From Isoetes taiwanensis (Eukaryota; Streptophyta; Lycopodiopsida; Isoetales; Isoetaceae): 64,000 bases of DNA. The translations under genes and the position numbers were made by a program. This document shows, piece after piece, positions 1 to 10,229 of the stretch (positions are counted from its first letter, which is position 1; every line of letters begins with the position of its first letter). The stretch covers positions 1,366,001 through 1,430,000 of the forward strand of contig JAJEKV010000075.1 in the NCBI GenBank assembly GCA_021234155.1, in the 5' to 3' direction. The notes beneath the pieces are model-generated. The model did not search any database, had not been told where the DNA came from, and saw only the letters and a program-made list of their open reading frames with translations.

Positions 1-59
1 GGCCTCAGGGAACAAGGGACAATAATGTATATTCTATTCTATTCTATATATTCTATTGT

Positions 60-640
60 TGCTTCGTGGATTTTGTGAATACGTTTGACATTGTGCCTCG
101 GGAAAAACTATGGGCACGATTACGATAGCTGGGGGTTCCTGTAGATTTGCAGAATGCAGTGTACAGGCTATATGAAAGATGCTCGAGTCGGTTGCAGCTG
201 ACAAGCCAACCATTTGATAGTAGTATAGAGGTTCATCAGGGATGCCCTCCCTCCCCAACATTGTTTGGGCTTTATATTGATCAATTGGAGAGCTGGCTTG
301 CTGATAATGGGGGCGACGGAGCTCACCTTCTGCACCAGATCATCAGGCAGTTTATATATGCTGATGATGTGGATCACACACCAGCAAACATGCAATGAGA
401 TCTCGACGCCCTGGACACATTCTGCCAAGCGACTGATATGCGCATCAACTTGGCCAAGACATGGTGGTTCTCATATCATCCTCACGTCAGTCGGGGATCC
501 CCTTCTTCAGTTACCGAGGGCAGAATGTGGAAGTGGCATCCACATACAAATATTTGGGAGTGGAGTTTCCTTCTACTATGCACAAGGACACATCCATACG
601 GCTACAAGTGAGGGCGGGCTAGAAGGCACTATATACAATG
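60..640 (+). pseudogene. LINE reverse transcriptase fragment
   Basis: RNA-directed DNA polymerase of a LINE, which primes on nicked chromosomal DNA in the nucleus. One frame reads FVDFVNTFDIVPREKLW near 63-113, then HQGCPPSPTLFGLYID around 234-281 and the catalytic FIYADD at 351-368. These are the palm motifs of non-LTR reverse transcriptases, with the Asp pair of YADD intact. The frame is broken by TAG at 126-128 and TGA at 396-398. After the second stop the same frame still reads like thumb-domain sequence (LDALDTFCQATDMRINLAK). It is a dead copy, with high confidence on family and low on exact boundaries. Confidence 0.85.
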
Positions 641-663
641 CAAAATAATAGTCATAGTGCAGA

Positions 664-1508
664 GTTGTATGATTGGGCCCATCAGTCACACGTGTTCAAG
701 GTCTTAGTGGAGCCTGTCCTTTTATATGGGTTTGAAGTATGGGGCCCAGCAGTATCCCGTGCAGAAAGAAAGCCTTCTTGGTATGAGCACTAGGGGTGAA
801 GTCCACAGTCCCATATCAAATTCTATTGCAGGAGATGGGATTCTTGCCTCTTCAGAGGGCGGCCCTTGATCGCCACATTGTCTATTTTCAGAAGGTGGTC
901 AATATGGACGATGCTCGTCTCCCTAACTTAGCTTATATTATGGCAATGGGGCCGCAGCGCCTCAAGGCCTGCTAGAGGAAAAAAAGAGCTCAATGGTTGT
1001 CTAGATGGAGCACAGGTGCATACATGTGCAAACAGAGGCAGATTTAGTTTGAGGCAATATCTTGATGTTTGCTTCCTCAACAAGCTTTGGGATGCCAGTG
1101 CCCTTGAACAGGTCAAGATAACACACTACCAGCCCCGCATAAATCCCACATTGGAACGAGGCCCGCAATGCTACCTGCGTACCCACGTGCCTATGAAAAG
1201 GCGCAGACTCATTGCCTCCATTCGCACAGGGGCACACCATCTTCGAATTGAGATGGGCAGATGGATTGGTGAGCCACGCCAGGACAGGCTCTGTCAATGC
1301 TGCCAAATGGGAGTCATTGAGGATGAATATCATACCCTTCAAAGCTACCCCGACATATGATCAAATCCGGACGCGCTATACTGAGTTGGTCAGGCTTGGC
1401 CATCCGATACATGTGACATTAAGCACGGCTTCCGTACAGGTGCTGGGATCATACCTTCAGGAGGTTATGGACATGCGAGATCAGCTATGTTCTCAGGCAC
1501 ACACTTGA
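664..1508 (+). pseudogene. LINE C-terminal region with Cys/His cluster
   Basis: Continuation of the LINE ORF2 protein downstream of the reverse transcriptase. The frame at 1016-1360 reads LRQYLDVCFLNKLWDAS, then RLIASIRTGAHHLRIE and CQCCQMGVIEDEYH, a Cys/His cluster resembling the C-terminal zinc-knuckle segment of many LINE proteins. The expected last Cys appears replaced by Tyr. A frameshift near 1340 moves the reading to another frame (about 1340-1508), which ends with stop TGA before the 3' untranslated tail. The segment 664-1000 carries shorter matching stretches in several frames and cannot be read as one protein. Confidence 0.7.
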
Positions 1509-1574
1509 CATGTATATATACATTTATTTCATGATGATGTATACTTGTACAGTTTGACAATATTCTTATTACTG

Positions 1575-1720
1575 CCACGATTTTTCCCTCGAAAACCCTT
1601 CGGGGTGGGGGTTTTTTAACCCGGACAGTAATAAGTTTGCTGCGCTCTTTCTAGGTCCCATAGGCCGATTGGTCTCAGTGGACGATAACTTCCTTCCTCC
1701 CTCCCTCCCTCCCTCCCTCT
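1575..1720 (+). repeat. LINE 3' tail with (CTTC)n-type microsatellite end
   Basis: The tail begins CTGCCACG, carries a G-rich palindromic stretch (AACCCTTCGGGG) and GGTTTTTTAA, and ends in the tetranucleotide-like run at 1689-1719. The 43568-43725 copy matches it almost throughout; the 45360-45520 copy (minus) shares the start, GGTTTTTTAATCCGGGC and the TTCC run. Such short simple-repeat tails replace poly(A) in some LINE lineages and are thought to be the site where reverse transcription starts. Confidence 0.75.
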
Positions 1721-1725
1721 TGCTC

Positions 1726-3187
1726 CATGGATGAATAGATGAAGTGGGTTGTAGAAGTTGTTTCAAAAGTCTTGGTGCAAAACAATCAGAGAGCCCAAGT
1801 GTAAGCTTTAATATGAGCCCAATAATGGTGGAGCATAAGCCCAAGTATGAGTCTGCGGGTTTGTGAAGTAGTGGTCTTAGAAATCTGTTGTTTGTCCTTA
1901 AATATTCCGTGGATCTGAATTAAAATTTCATGTGGCTTCAAAAATCTCGGTGCAACAGCCCATATCAGAGAGCCCAAGTATAGGTTGTAGTATGAGCCCA
2001 AAAACCCCATAGTTGTTTGCCGAGGAGTAAGCCCATGATGGCTCTTGAATCTAAATCGATGCAAGCTAGGGTCCCCTAGCCGATTTCATGGCTGATTTCA
2101 CGACCAATTCCCTGCCGATTCATGGCCGATTCCTTGGGAATTCCCTGGCCGATGTGAGTTTGGTGTTCCTTGGCCAATTTCATAGCAATGGTAGGCCGAT
2201 GAGATTGAAAAGAATTCGGTCTGAATTCTGGAGGAAGCTGCTGGTTGCTCATCATAAGCGCTCTGCTCTGCCGCCTACCGCCAATTTTTTTGGGACAAAC
2301 CTTTACCCTCTTTGTAATACTTTTCCCTAGTTCCGCATTAACCGATCCTTCACTAGCAACATTTTTTCCAAAATACTTTCACCTTCATCAAGATCTTCTC
2401 CTGCAACAATATCAAAAGGTCTTTATCCTGCAAAACATCCTTCATTCTTTCCTTCTAAGCTTGGAAGCCAACCTATCCTTGAAATGTTTCAACACCATTT
2501 GACAAGGGTGATCCAAGTCTGTTGCCATTGCTTGCTCTGGTACCAATGTGAGAAAGCTATAACACAAGAAATTGGAGCTTCAATATCAAAACAAGCTAGC
2601 TAAAGAATTTGTATCTAGATAAAACTTCAATGCACCAGCTTATTTATATGGCAACCAACTTTATTATTTGCATTTAACACGATGCATACACACAGATACA
2701 TTCAATAAATATTGAATTAAATATTTCCTGAAATCGGATAAATGCATTGTTAAGTCATTCTCCCAAAACACAAACTTACATATGATCTATTAATGTGATT
2801 TTAGAATCAATCAAACTTAACCTTGTAAATCACAAGATAAATACACAGATCATTCTCATTGTTTTTATGCTACAATCTTGATTGGCCGGAGTCGGTTTTA
2901 TATCTTCACATGGTTTCAAAAGTCCACTTGTTGTGGAAGTGTTCGATCGATGTTTTGTGCTAATTTTGGCTCCAGCCAATTTCGATCTTCAACCATTGGC
3001 ATATTAATATTAGGGCATCTAGTATTAGTGATCTAAACTTAGCCTAGGGGAAAACAATATCCCATCTTCACGTTTAACCTAGCTCTTCACCTTGATAAAT
3101 CTGGTCATGAACTATCTCGCCCTCTGTTGACTCGGCCATGAGAGGGACATTATTAAGGCAAAGACCATTACATAAAAGGGTATTTTC
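1726..3187. other. Non-coding stretch with degenerate internal repeats
   Basis: No credible gene. A degenerate direct repeat of about 65 bp lies at 1760-1825 and 1936-1999 (both contain AGAGAGCCCAAGT and TATGAGCCCA). A run of short copies of a CCGATT-centred motif lies at about 2075-2200. The rest is AT-rich and unremarkable. The repeated layout suggests old transposon sequence, but I cannot name a family. Confidence 0.5.
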
Positions 3188-3336
3188 AATGCAATACAGT
3201 CTAGTAGGAAAAGAACAATGCAATACAGTATAGTAGGAAAACAATAAGTAGAGCCTGGGGAATCGAATCCCAGATATTCAATGCCCATGCCTTACCTGTG
3301 TTCCACGTTCGGCCCATACATAAGAGCCATCGAACA

Positions 3337-3380
3337 CATGCCATTGACTACGACTCCAAGATCCAGTTGTCAATGGCATG
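3337..3380. repeat. Perfect 12-bp hairpin, HUH element 3' side
   Basis: CATGCCATTGAC (3337-3348) is exactly complementary to GTCAATGGCATG (3369-3380) across a 20-nt loop. It lies about 360 bp beyond the last codon of the minus-strand HUH element. HUH transposases commonly recognise subterminal hairpins in single-stranded DNA, so this is a candidate transposase site. Confidence 0.7.
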
Positions 3381-3491
3381 CATTCTATGATCCTATACAT
3401 GACTGTATCTTCGTTTCCTGGAAACCAGCAAACGCGATTCGTTAGTGAGCTTGGGGAATTGAACCCTAACGCAATGCCAATGCTCATCCGA

Positions 3492-3530
3492 GCATAAGGG
3501 AGATCCCGGTGCAGCGGGTCTCCCTTATGC
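3492..3530. repeat. Perfect 12-bp hairpin, second copy position
   Basis: GCATAAGGGAGA (3492-3503) pairs exactly with TCTCCCTTATGC (3519-3530); the 15-nt loop has CCC and GGG that can extend the stem. It sits between the first hairpin and the end of the HUH element coding region. Confidence 0.7.
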
Positions 3531-3735
3531 CCAGGGGCCAAAGCCCTCTTCAACCCTGCAGATGTTAGTAACCAAATGGAAAGCACAAAGCATGTACAAG
3601 ACATAGCATGAAGCAACGGGACTTCATATATTCACAGGCTCAGAGAATGTACATGTGGCCTGGGGCCATGCATATCAAACTACATAAACAAAAACACTAC
3701 AAACACAATAGAAAGAACAATGCCTAGTTCCTGGG

Positions 3736-4728
3736 CTATCCAGATGTAGCCCCCCTGATCACAACATCAAGCTGTCGAATTTCCTGTGTTAACAAGCACC
3801 TGGCCAAGCTCATGTGAGACCTCAAAGCCTGCAGTTCAGATAACGGGGCACCAAGCTGCTCCCAGGCCACACTGGACATCGCAGAATCATTCGCCACATA
3901 AAAGCTAGTCAGCTGCCTCCTCAGGATCCTGAGGGAGGCAGCTATTCGATGAGCCTCCGTTCCAACCTAGATGATACTGGTCAAAAATTCCTCCGCAATA
4001 AACATCTGCTCCCTCTCAGGAGCATAAACCTTAGGATTTAGATGGAAATCCTCAATCACAGTGATTATGAAAGATGGATCTATGGTCACAGCAGGATGAC
4101 TGGTCTCCCTAGGAGGATTGCCATCAGTCTCCATCCCTATCCTGCAACAACTTGTTACCAATACAAACACATGCTGAAACAAACCAAAACACGGACAGAA
4201 ATAAAGCTGTACATGCAACAACAAAAACAATAGGTTAGCCAACTGCCATCATATGATCCCCGGTGTGGATGGGGATATAATCAACACCATGGTCAGGGAC
4301 TTCAATATCAGGGCTGAACGATGGATCATGGAGCAGTCCATCTCATCGGGGGGGATTGAGTCATCCCAATATCGGCGGCGGCCTGGCCCATTTCGTTCAA
4401 CGGGCACATAAACTGCAGGGAGACCAAATAGAATTGTTCTCACATCAGACGGCATACAACGACTGGGATTCAACAAGACCCTCCAAGCGGCACGGACCCC
4501 GTGTTCGTTCACATGAGCAGTATTAAATGGGATTATCCAACTGTTGCTCAGAGTATATTTTCCATTTTTTAGCATCCTGCAAATTGTGAACGTCAAACTG
4601 GGGGTCAATCTGTGCCCACCATGGTAGAACACAAAGTGGGCAGCCTTGTTCAGAAGGTTTCTATTATCCAACACACAAAGATTCTTCGTGTCCCCAGCTC
4701 CCCATCTCACGACAAATCTTTTCCTTTC
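3736..4728 (-). pseudogene. C-terminal part of the HUH element protein
   Basis: A third frame reads from about 4728 to a stop at 3736-3738, interrupted only by TGA at 4249-4251 and TAG at 3967-3969. The first part (WGAGDTKNLCVLDNRNL, then MLKNGKYTLSNSWI) follows directly on the HUH/Tyr segment. The last 75 residues are helix-rich (IAASLRILRRQL, then LQALRSHMSLARCLL) with no recognised fold. A TTGCAG/G near 4145 on the minus strand would make a plausible 3' splice site, so the stop at 4249 may lie in an intron. I do not recognise a domain here. It is joined to the endonuclease by position and strand only. Confidence 0.45.
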
Positions 4729-5173
4729 TCAATCATACTCTCAGATATATTGTGCAAGTGACACACGTAATGTAGTTTCCCTATATCCTTCATGCAGTAC
4801 CCTAACATACCCTTGAAACAATGCAAAGGGCCTTACATACTAAGATAACACCCGTAGGCTTAGAAGGTCAATTAAACTCCCTTTTGATAGCATCATTCAA
4901 GGCCTTAGGACTCTTGTAACGGGCTCTAAGGACAGCCTGCACATGGAGGTGATCAGCAGAGGATCCCCTCTCCAAGGCAACTGCACCAGCAATGCATTTC
5001 CTGTTGCAGAACGAAGACATGGCATCAAAGAAGCTGCGGGGCACGTCTTGACCAGACAAGGCCAACGTGACAGAGGCATCTATTGCATCCCAGCCCTGTG
5101 CAACATCAAAATGGCATGAGAGGGCATGGCATAATTCTGGGCCGAATTTTGAGTCTATGCAGACTCTGATTCA
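4729..5173 (-). pseudogene. Rep-like HUH endonuclease catalytic domain, frameshifted
   Basis: HUH endonucleases nick single-stranded DNA, become joined to the 5' end through a tyrosine, and drive rolling-circle-type replication or transposition. On the minus strand the frame from 5170 reads a motif-I-like segment (VTLALSGQDVP), then ALERG and HLHVQ at 4951-4937, where two His flank one hydrophobic residue and Gln follows. That frame ends at a TGA near 4867. After a change of frame, 4826-4763 reads GMLGYCMKDIGKLHY, containing YxxK (YCMK, Tyr codon 4799-4797), the expected single-tyrosine motif III. No helicase domain follows. The three motifs in correct order and spacing make the assignment fairly secure. 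At least one frameshift and one in-frame stop make this copy inactive as sequenced. Confidence 0.75.
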
Positions 5174-5640
5174 ATTGGGTTACAAGAAGACAGACGTCCA
5201 CTGGATTTGGCCTTTCTGGCAGCTCTCCTCATAGAAGACATGATGAACAAAGGATGAAAACAGACCAAACAAAGGATTTGGCCAAGATGCTAACCTCTGG
5301 TCTATGCAGATCGCTCTACCCTGGCCGCCCAACCAAACCTTATATCTGAGAACACCAGTCAGAGGACGTCCTCCCCAAAAACAGCCAAGCCTATGCTGGC
5401 GACACCTCATGCAACCGGATCAACCGGATAGACACTTGATACAACACATAATCTCCCTCGAAATAGCACTCTCCTCTGTTACCGACACATGCAGCCCCCT
5501 CCAAACCCGACCCCATCCGGATCTCAGGACTGTACTGCCAGCTAGGTTTCCAAAACGCATCCCAGATGCCAGCATCACAAAAATACGTTTTTGCATACGA
5601 ATACCTCCCCTCACCTTAGGAAATCATATGTAACAAAAAT
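5174..5640 (-). other. Possible N-terminal sequence of the HUH element
   Basis: Two minus-strand open stretches (5614-5420 and 5410-5180) precede the HUH domain, separated from it by stops at about 5178 and 5171. Neither has a motif I recognise. They could be the decayed N-terminus or leader of the same element. Confidence 0.3.
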
Positions 5641-8600
5641 AACATTCTTGATCGGGACCACATTATCAGATGTTGGATCATATAGTAAACCAATCGGATC
5701 CCTTTACCTCAATGCTGAGCAAGTCAATCCTTAGGCCGATCAATGTATAGTACAAATAGCACGGAAGGAAGTGGGCAACCTTGGTGAACTCCAATACTAT
5801 TGCTGATAAGATGGCTTGATGGTGGCATTTGAGCTAAGCTTGTTTCATATAGTCTGTAAACTGCATTTTTCAACTCTTAGGGGACCTCTAACTGCATTAG
5901 TCTTTTCCACAACTTCTCTCTATGGAATGTGTCAAAAGCCCGTAGAAAATCTACAAAGCTGCAATACAGCTTGGCGTTTATTTCTTTTGTCCTCTATCAA
6001 GGTCGTGACATGAAGATATGATCTATGGTTAAATGTTATGAAGTTGGTGCTTAATCACTTATTTCTTAAGAGGGAAAGAAGGATGTAAAACTAATAGTAC
6101 CTTTTTATGGCATGAAAGTTCGAAATGATATCTAAATAACTACAACATTAGTATTCAAAGTTTTATGTCTATTACTTATGTTTTCCTCATTCTTTGTTAT
6201 GAATGTCATGAATATGTGCTTGCAATCTGTACAAAAAGAAGCGTTTGATCTTCCTTTATTATGACCAAACCATTGACCGTTGATGAAGGTTAGTACATAT
6301 TTTAGAGCAGAGAATCATACATCATTGGAAGTTAGAAATAGATATAGTCCTTTGCATTACCCATTTTGACAATGGTCTACATATTGTACCTATTTAGATT
6401 GTAGGTATTTCTAGATGCATATTGATTTTTATGGTCTGCAGTGTTCTCTTCAAATTTTAATTCATTGATAGGTTGTCAGGGACATGGCATCGTACAACAC
6501 GTATTATGTGGCACATGGGGAATAAGCTTAAGCATGAAGAAAAATGGACTACTGCAAGAAAGAAGCGACAAACAAGTTGCAACTACTATAACCAGTATTA
6601 GTTTCTCTGAATGGAGAAATATGCCTATATTTTAGATGGATCTATCTTAAGGTATATGCCAACATTTGCATTATGGCATTCAACTCAAAATCTCATCCAA
6701 ATAAGGGATAATTGAGTGGCAAGGAATAAAGGGTTTAATTGCATTCTAACAGAGCAGTTGAACCCACAACAGTTCCTACTGTGCAATTGAACTTGTTTTA
6801 AATCCAAGCTGTAAATTTTGTTCATGCAAGTTCTTTATGTGGCACTACTTAAAGCAGACCAGGGTTCCAGTAGCTAAACACATACAGGAGGAGGCATCCA
6901 TTGATATTGAATCTTTTCTTGCCCTTCATGTGCATCTTCATCTGATGAAGTCAAGCGATTGTCAAAGCTTATAGTTATCTAAAATTTCTGCAGGTCAATG
7001 CTTCATAAGCCACATTAGCTCAGCAACATCATATCATCAAAATTTTGGAAGGGCAATGGGATCTATGCATGGTTTTATGTTTCTGGCACTGGTTTTCATA
7101 ACTTAGACAAATCCAGTACAGTCATAATTTTAAAAAGGTTCAGGTCAGAAGTCAAGACCCTATATAAATAGATGCAATTGTCAAAATGATAAACAATATT
7201 ACTATATTTTGCCTATAAGTGCCATGTTTCCAAATTCCATTATCAATTGTATTTCGGAATTGTGAGTATATTTTCTTTTGTCTATCATTTGGTTTTTAGA
7301 TAACCTTCGCCATACTATTTGTTGGTAAGTTGGACTTTCTAGCTAAAGAGTGGTTTGGAGCTTCTGCCAAGCTACTTTAATGTAAAAACTGCTAACCCAA
7401 GTAATCCCTATGATTTGGCATCTAAGCGTCCAAGCAAACATTGCTATAGTATTGCTCTAGCTTCTAGGTTGAGGATATGGAAGAGGATGTTGAGGATCTC
7501 GTCTTTATAGAATATGTCATACTACAACAAGCAATTATCAATCATCTCGAATGCACTTATGAACTTGAGGCCATAACATGTTTAAACGTTGCATTATCAT
7601 AGTTTAATAAGGGACGATTTAATAATCCTCATGTATTTTGTGTGGATGTCTTGCATCCTCAAACCATTTCATTTAGTTTGGAAAGGGGGAGTACCACAAT
7701 GAGACTTTTTTCGCAATGTAATACTCTATCTCCTATAGGGTTGCTCATACAAGAATTTTTCCATTAGAAGGATTATGTAGAAGGTGATGCAATAGATCTT
7801 GAGGGTTATTCTAGACATCTAAAATACACATTGTGTGTCCAAGAAGGGATTCCACTCATGAAATGGAAGATGAGACCTTCAAATGATTGTTGGAGACTCT
7901 TCATGGAATGGAAATTTGGAAAAGAGATGAGAATAAGCCCAAGTTTTCCATTTTTCCAAGCTTCTCATCGTCCATTCTAGCCTCACCCTAAAAGAATTCT
8001 TACAACATCAGGAATTGAACCTCCCACTTATCGGCCACCCACTCACCCACCCATAAGGAGGAAAATGGTTTGAAGTACAATGGCACTAGGAGAAAAGAAT
8101 ACAAGTTTATAAATTTTTTCATTGATTTGAATATCTATTGTTCCATAATCAGCTTACAAGCCAAATAAAGATTACCCGCCTGGAAGACATAAGGTCACCT
8201 CACATTTGACTTTATATAAAATACTTTATCTCCTGCAAATGATATAACATATCTTCAATATAGAGGTAGTACTTTGGATAGTTTGTTCTTTGACAAATAC
8301 CTTCCTAAACTATACATTTTGATATTCAGAATATGCATCTAATTCAGAATTCATATCCTTAAGACTTGAGGCAATAAGTTTACTTCAAAAGGAAGAGTAA
8401 ACTCTGGTGGCAAATGTAACTTGCTTTCTCTATTTTGCATTTATGGAGGTTCTTCGTGGCAAACAAAGAGAAAGAGGATCAGAGCAAAAAAAAAGGATAA
8501 TATAGTTCTGCTGACAAAGCGCTACATGAAATCACAAAAATCATTAGAGAACATTCGAGTCTAGAAGTAAAAGCTTGAGTGAAATCTTACCCTTATTGAG

Positions 8601-9300
8601 ATTTAATGACAAGGTTGCAGATATCCATAAAAAATGCCATTCATCTTCATATGTAAAAAGACGGTAGCTCTCTTTATATAGTTCATCAAATGTGAGACGT
8701 GCAACAAGACAAAGTCTTTTACCATAGAAATAACCAAAATGCTCACAGTTCTTATGCATGAACTTTCCAAAACCTTTCAAAACATAAATGAGATAATCTA
8801 CTTCACAATTCCTTTGCATGCCATAAGTTCTCTCCCCCCGTTTTTTTTTTAATGAAGGCAATTAGTGCCCTAAATTCAAATACCAATTGTATAAAGTACA
8901 ATAAAAAACCTAGAATTTAAAACACCTAGTACATAATAGTTGCATAAATCAAGAGGATTCCATTGAAATACAAAAATATACAAGAATATAAAACACACAT
9001 AACCTTTGCTCCTTGGGAATCGAACCCAACTACATCCAATGAGCTAGAAAATTGAAATCATACATGAGGAAGTGGTTGCGCACAAGCATTATATCACTTC
9101 ATCATGATTAAAAGAAACCTCATAAGTTCTCTTAGATCACAACAGACATAGTAGATGTGTGATGATGTAATCATCTCGCCATCACACTTTACAAGGCATC
9201 ACCTGATGGTGATGGCATCAATCATATAACATAAACACAAGAAAAAAGATACAACATAAAATTTAAACATAAAAACACAAAAAGTAGAGAGTTTACATTT
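5641..9300. other. AT-rich gene-poor region
   Basis: No gene, tRNA or clear transposon found. Open frames are short and composition-driven; the longest, on minus 8544-8861, is Lys/Leu-rich and matches nothing I know. Two minus-strand tRNA B-box-like sequences (8011-8021, 9016-9026) may mark very decayed tRNA-derived SINEs. Confidence 0.5.
9016..9046 (-). other. tRNA-like A/B-box pair, possible SINE scrap
   Basis: On the minus strand, TAGCTCATTGG (9046-9036) fits the A-box consensus and GGTTCGATTCC (9026-9016) fits the B-box consensus of RNA polymerase III promoters. Their spacing is far shorter than in a tRNA gene, so this is not a tRNA. At most it is a deleted tRNA-derived SINE. A second B-box-like GGTTCAATTCC is at 8021-8011. 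Confidence 0.25.
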
Positions 9301-9810
9301 CTAGATTAGTAATTCAAATGATCATTCATTCGTGATCGCTAAAGCATGTCATAATGACACATATTCCTATGCATAAGAGCCCTTGCCTTGCTAAGAGCGG
9401 CTCTGATTATGATGGCTTGGCTTATGGATGGTCCTTGACCTCCAACGTCCATGCAGGTCAGCCATAGCTCGATGTAACAATTAATGTTGCTCATGATGTC
9501 TGATGGTTGTCCTATAAATGCAAATAACTTGCCACATAAGCCACCCCCCACATTTAAGAGCTCTTCAATTTCCAGCATACGATCATCTGGCACAGGGCTT
9601 ATATGCACAGGGAAGTGGTGGGTTCTGATTTAGAGAGCTAAGTCATGGGGATCAGGGGAAGGCACAACATAACTAGGAATGATCCTAGCACCAAAGGGAT
9701 TTTCAGGCCTCGAGATTTCCACCACATCACTTGCTTCTGTGCTCTGGTCCTCAGGAACCTATCTGTAAGTAGCAAGCCATGGAAATAAAAACCACAAAGG
9801 GACGCCCATA
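9301..9810. other. No recognised gene; one 89-codon minus frame
   Basis: The minus frame 9339-9608 encodes an even-composition peptide (EIEELLNVGGGLCGKLFAF) that could be a gene fragment. No family is recognised, and there is no supporting splice or promoter signal that I can see. Confidence 0.3.
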
Positions 9811-10229
9811 TATAGAGTCCGGGATGTGGTATTTCCGGCCTTTTTTTGTGGTATTTCCACCCGCCCCATATCAGCCAAGTGGTATTTCCGGTCAAAAAAG
9901 TAGTGTTTTTTGCCAAAAAGAGTGGTATTTCTGGCCAAAACCCAAGCATGAAACTACGCGGCAGTGCCGAAATCTTTGGTCGAATCCTTCTTGCAACTCC
10001 CTAGACGGCTTGAAATGCTTCAAAAACCCTTCCAATCGCTTTGTCTTCCTCTTTTATACTAGTTTGATGAAGAGAGAAAGTGATTTGAGCTCAGATAGAA
10101 CCGGATCGAGCAAAAAATGACCCAAAACAGTTGGTTCTGGGCTTGAAACTGCAAAGTGCATAGTGGTTGATAATGAGTGGCCGGAAACACCACAAAAAAA
10201 GTCCGAAAATACCACATCCCGGACTCTAA
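9811..10229. mobile_element. Foldback/MITE-like element with ~50-bp inverted ends
   Basis: The left arm (9811-9860) starts AGAGTCCGGGATGTGGTATTT. The right arm (10181-10229) is its inverse with few mismatches, ending ATCCCGGACTCTA. The left arm is followed by further copies of GTGGTATTTCCGG (to about 9940). No transposase is encoded, and no convincing target-site duplication is seen. Confidence 0.7.

Larger units (their letters stand above)
1..1725 (+). mobile_element. Decayed non-LTR retrotransposon (LINE), 3' portion
   Basis: A 5'-truncated LINE running off the left edge. In order it shows reverse transcriptase palm motifs (about 60-400), a C-terminal region with a Cys/His cluster (about 1016-1350), and a 3' tail ending in a (CTTC/CCTC)n microsatellite at 1689-1719. 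Stops and frameshifts throughout mean it cannot make the protein. The same 3' tail recurs at 43568-43725 and, inverted, at 45360-45520, so this family has been active more than once in this locus. The 5' end and any target-site duplication lie outside or cannot be recognised. Confidence 0.85.
3188..5640 (-). mobile_element. Decayed HUH-endonuclease (Rep-like, replitron-type?) transposon
   Basis: A minus-strand coding region (5173 down to 3736) with Rep-type motifs is followed on its 3' side by two perfect 12-bp hairpins (3337-3380, 3492-3530). Two copies of a GGGGAAT(C/T)GAA module (3251-3290, 3448-3487) and a short tandem duplication (3188-3245) lie nearby. The Rep motifs are solid. The outer limits are guesses, because neither terminus nor a target duplication is visible. 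HUH-encoding eukaryotic DNA transposons other than Helitrons have been described under the name Replitrons. Membership is my inference. Confidence 0.55.

Noticed and set aside
4868-5065. Integrated plant geminivirus Rep
   Set aside because: The HUH and YxxK motifs are shared, but surrounding residues and lack of a helicase do not fit; a transposon Rep is the better reading.
9016-9046. tRNA gene
   Set aside because: A and B boxes are only about 9 bases apart and no cloverleaf can form.
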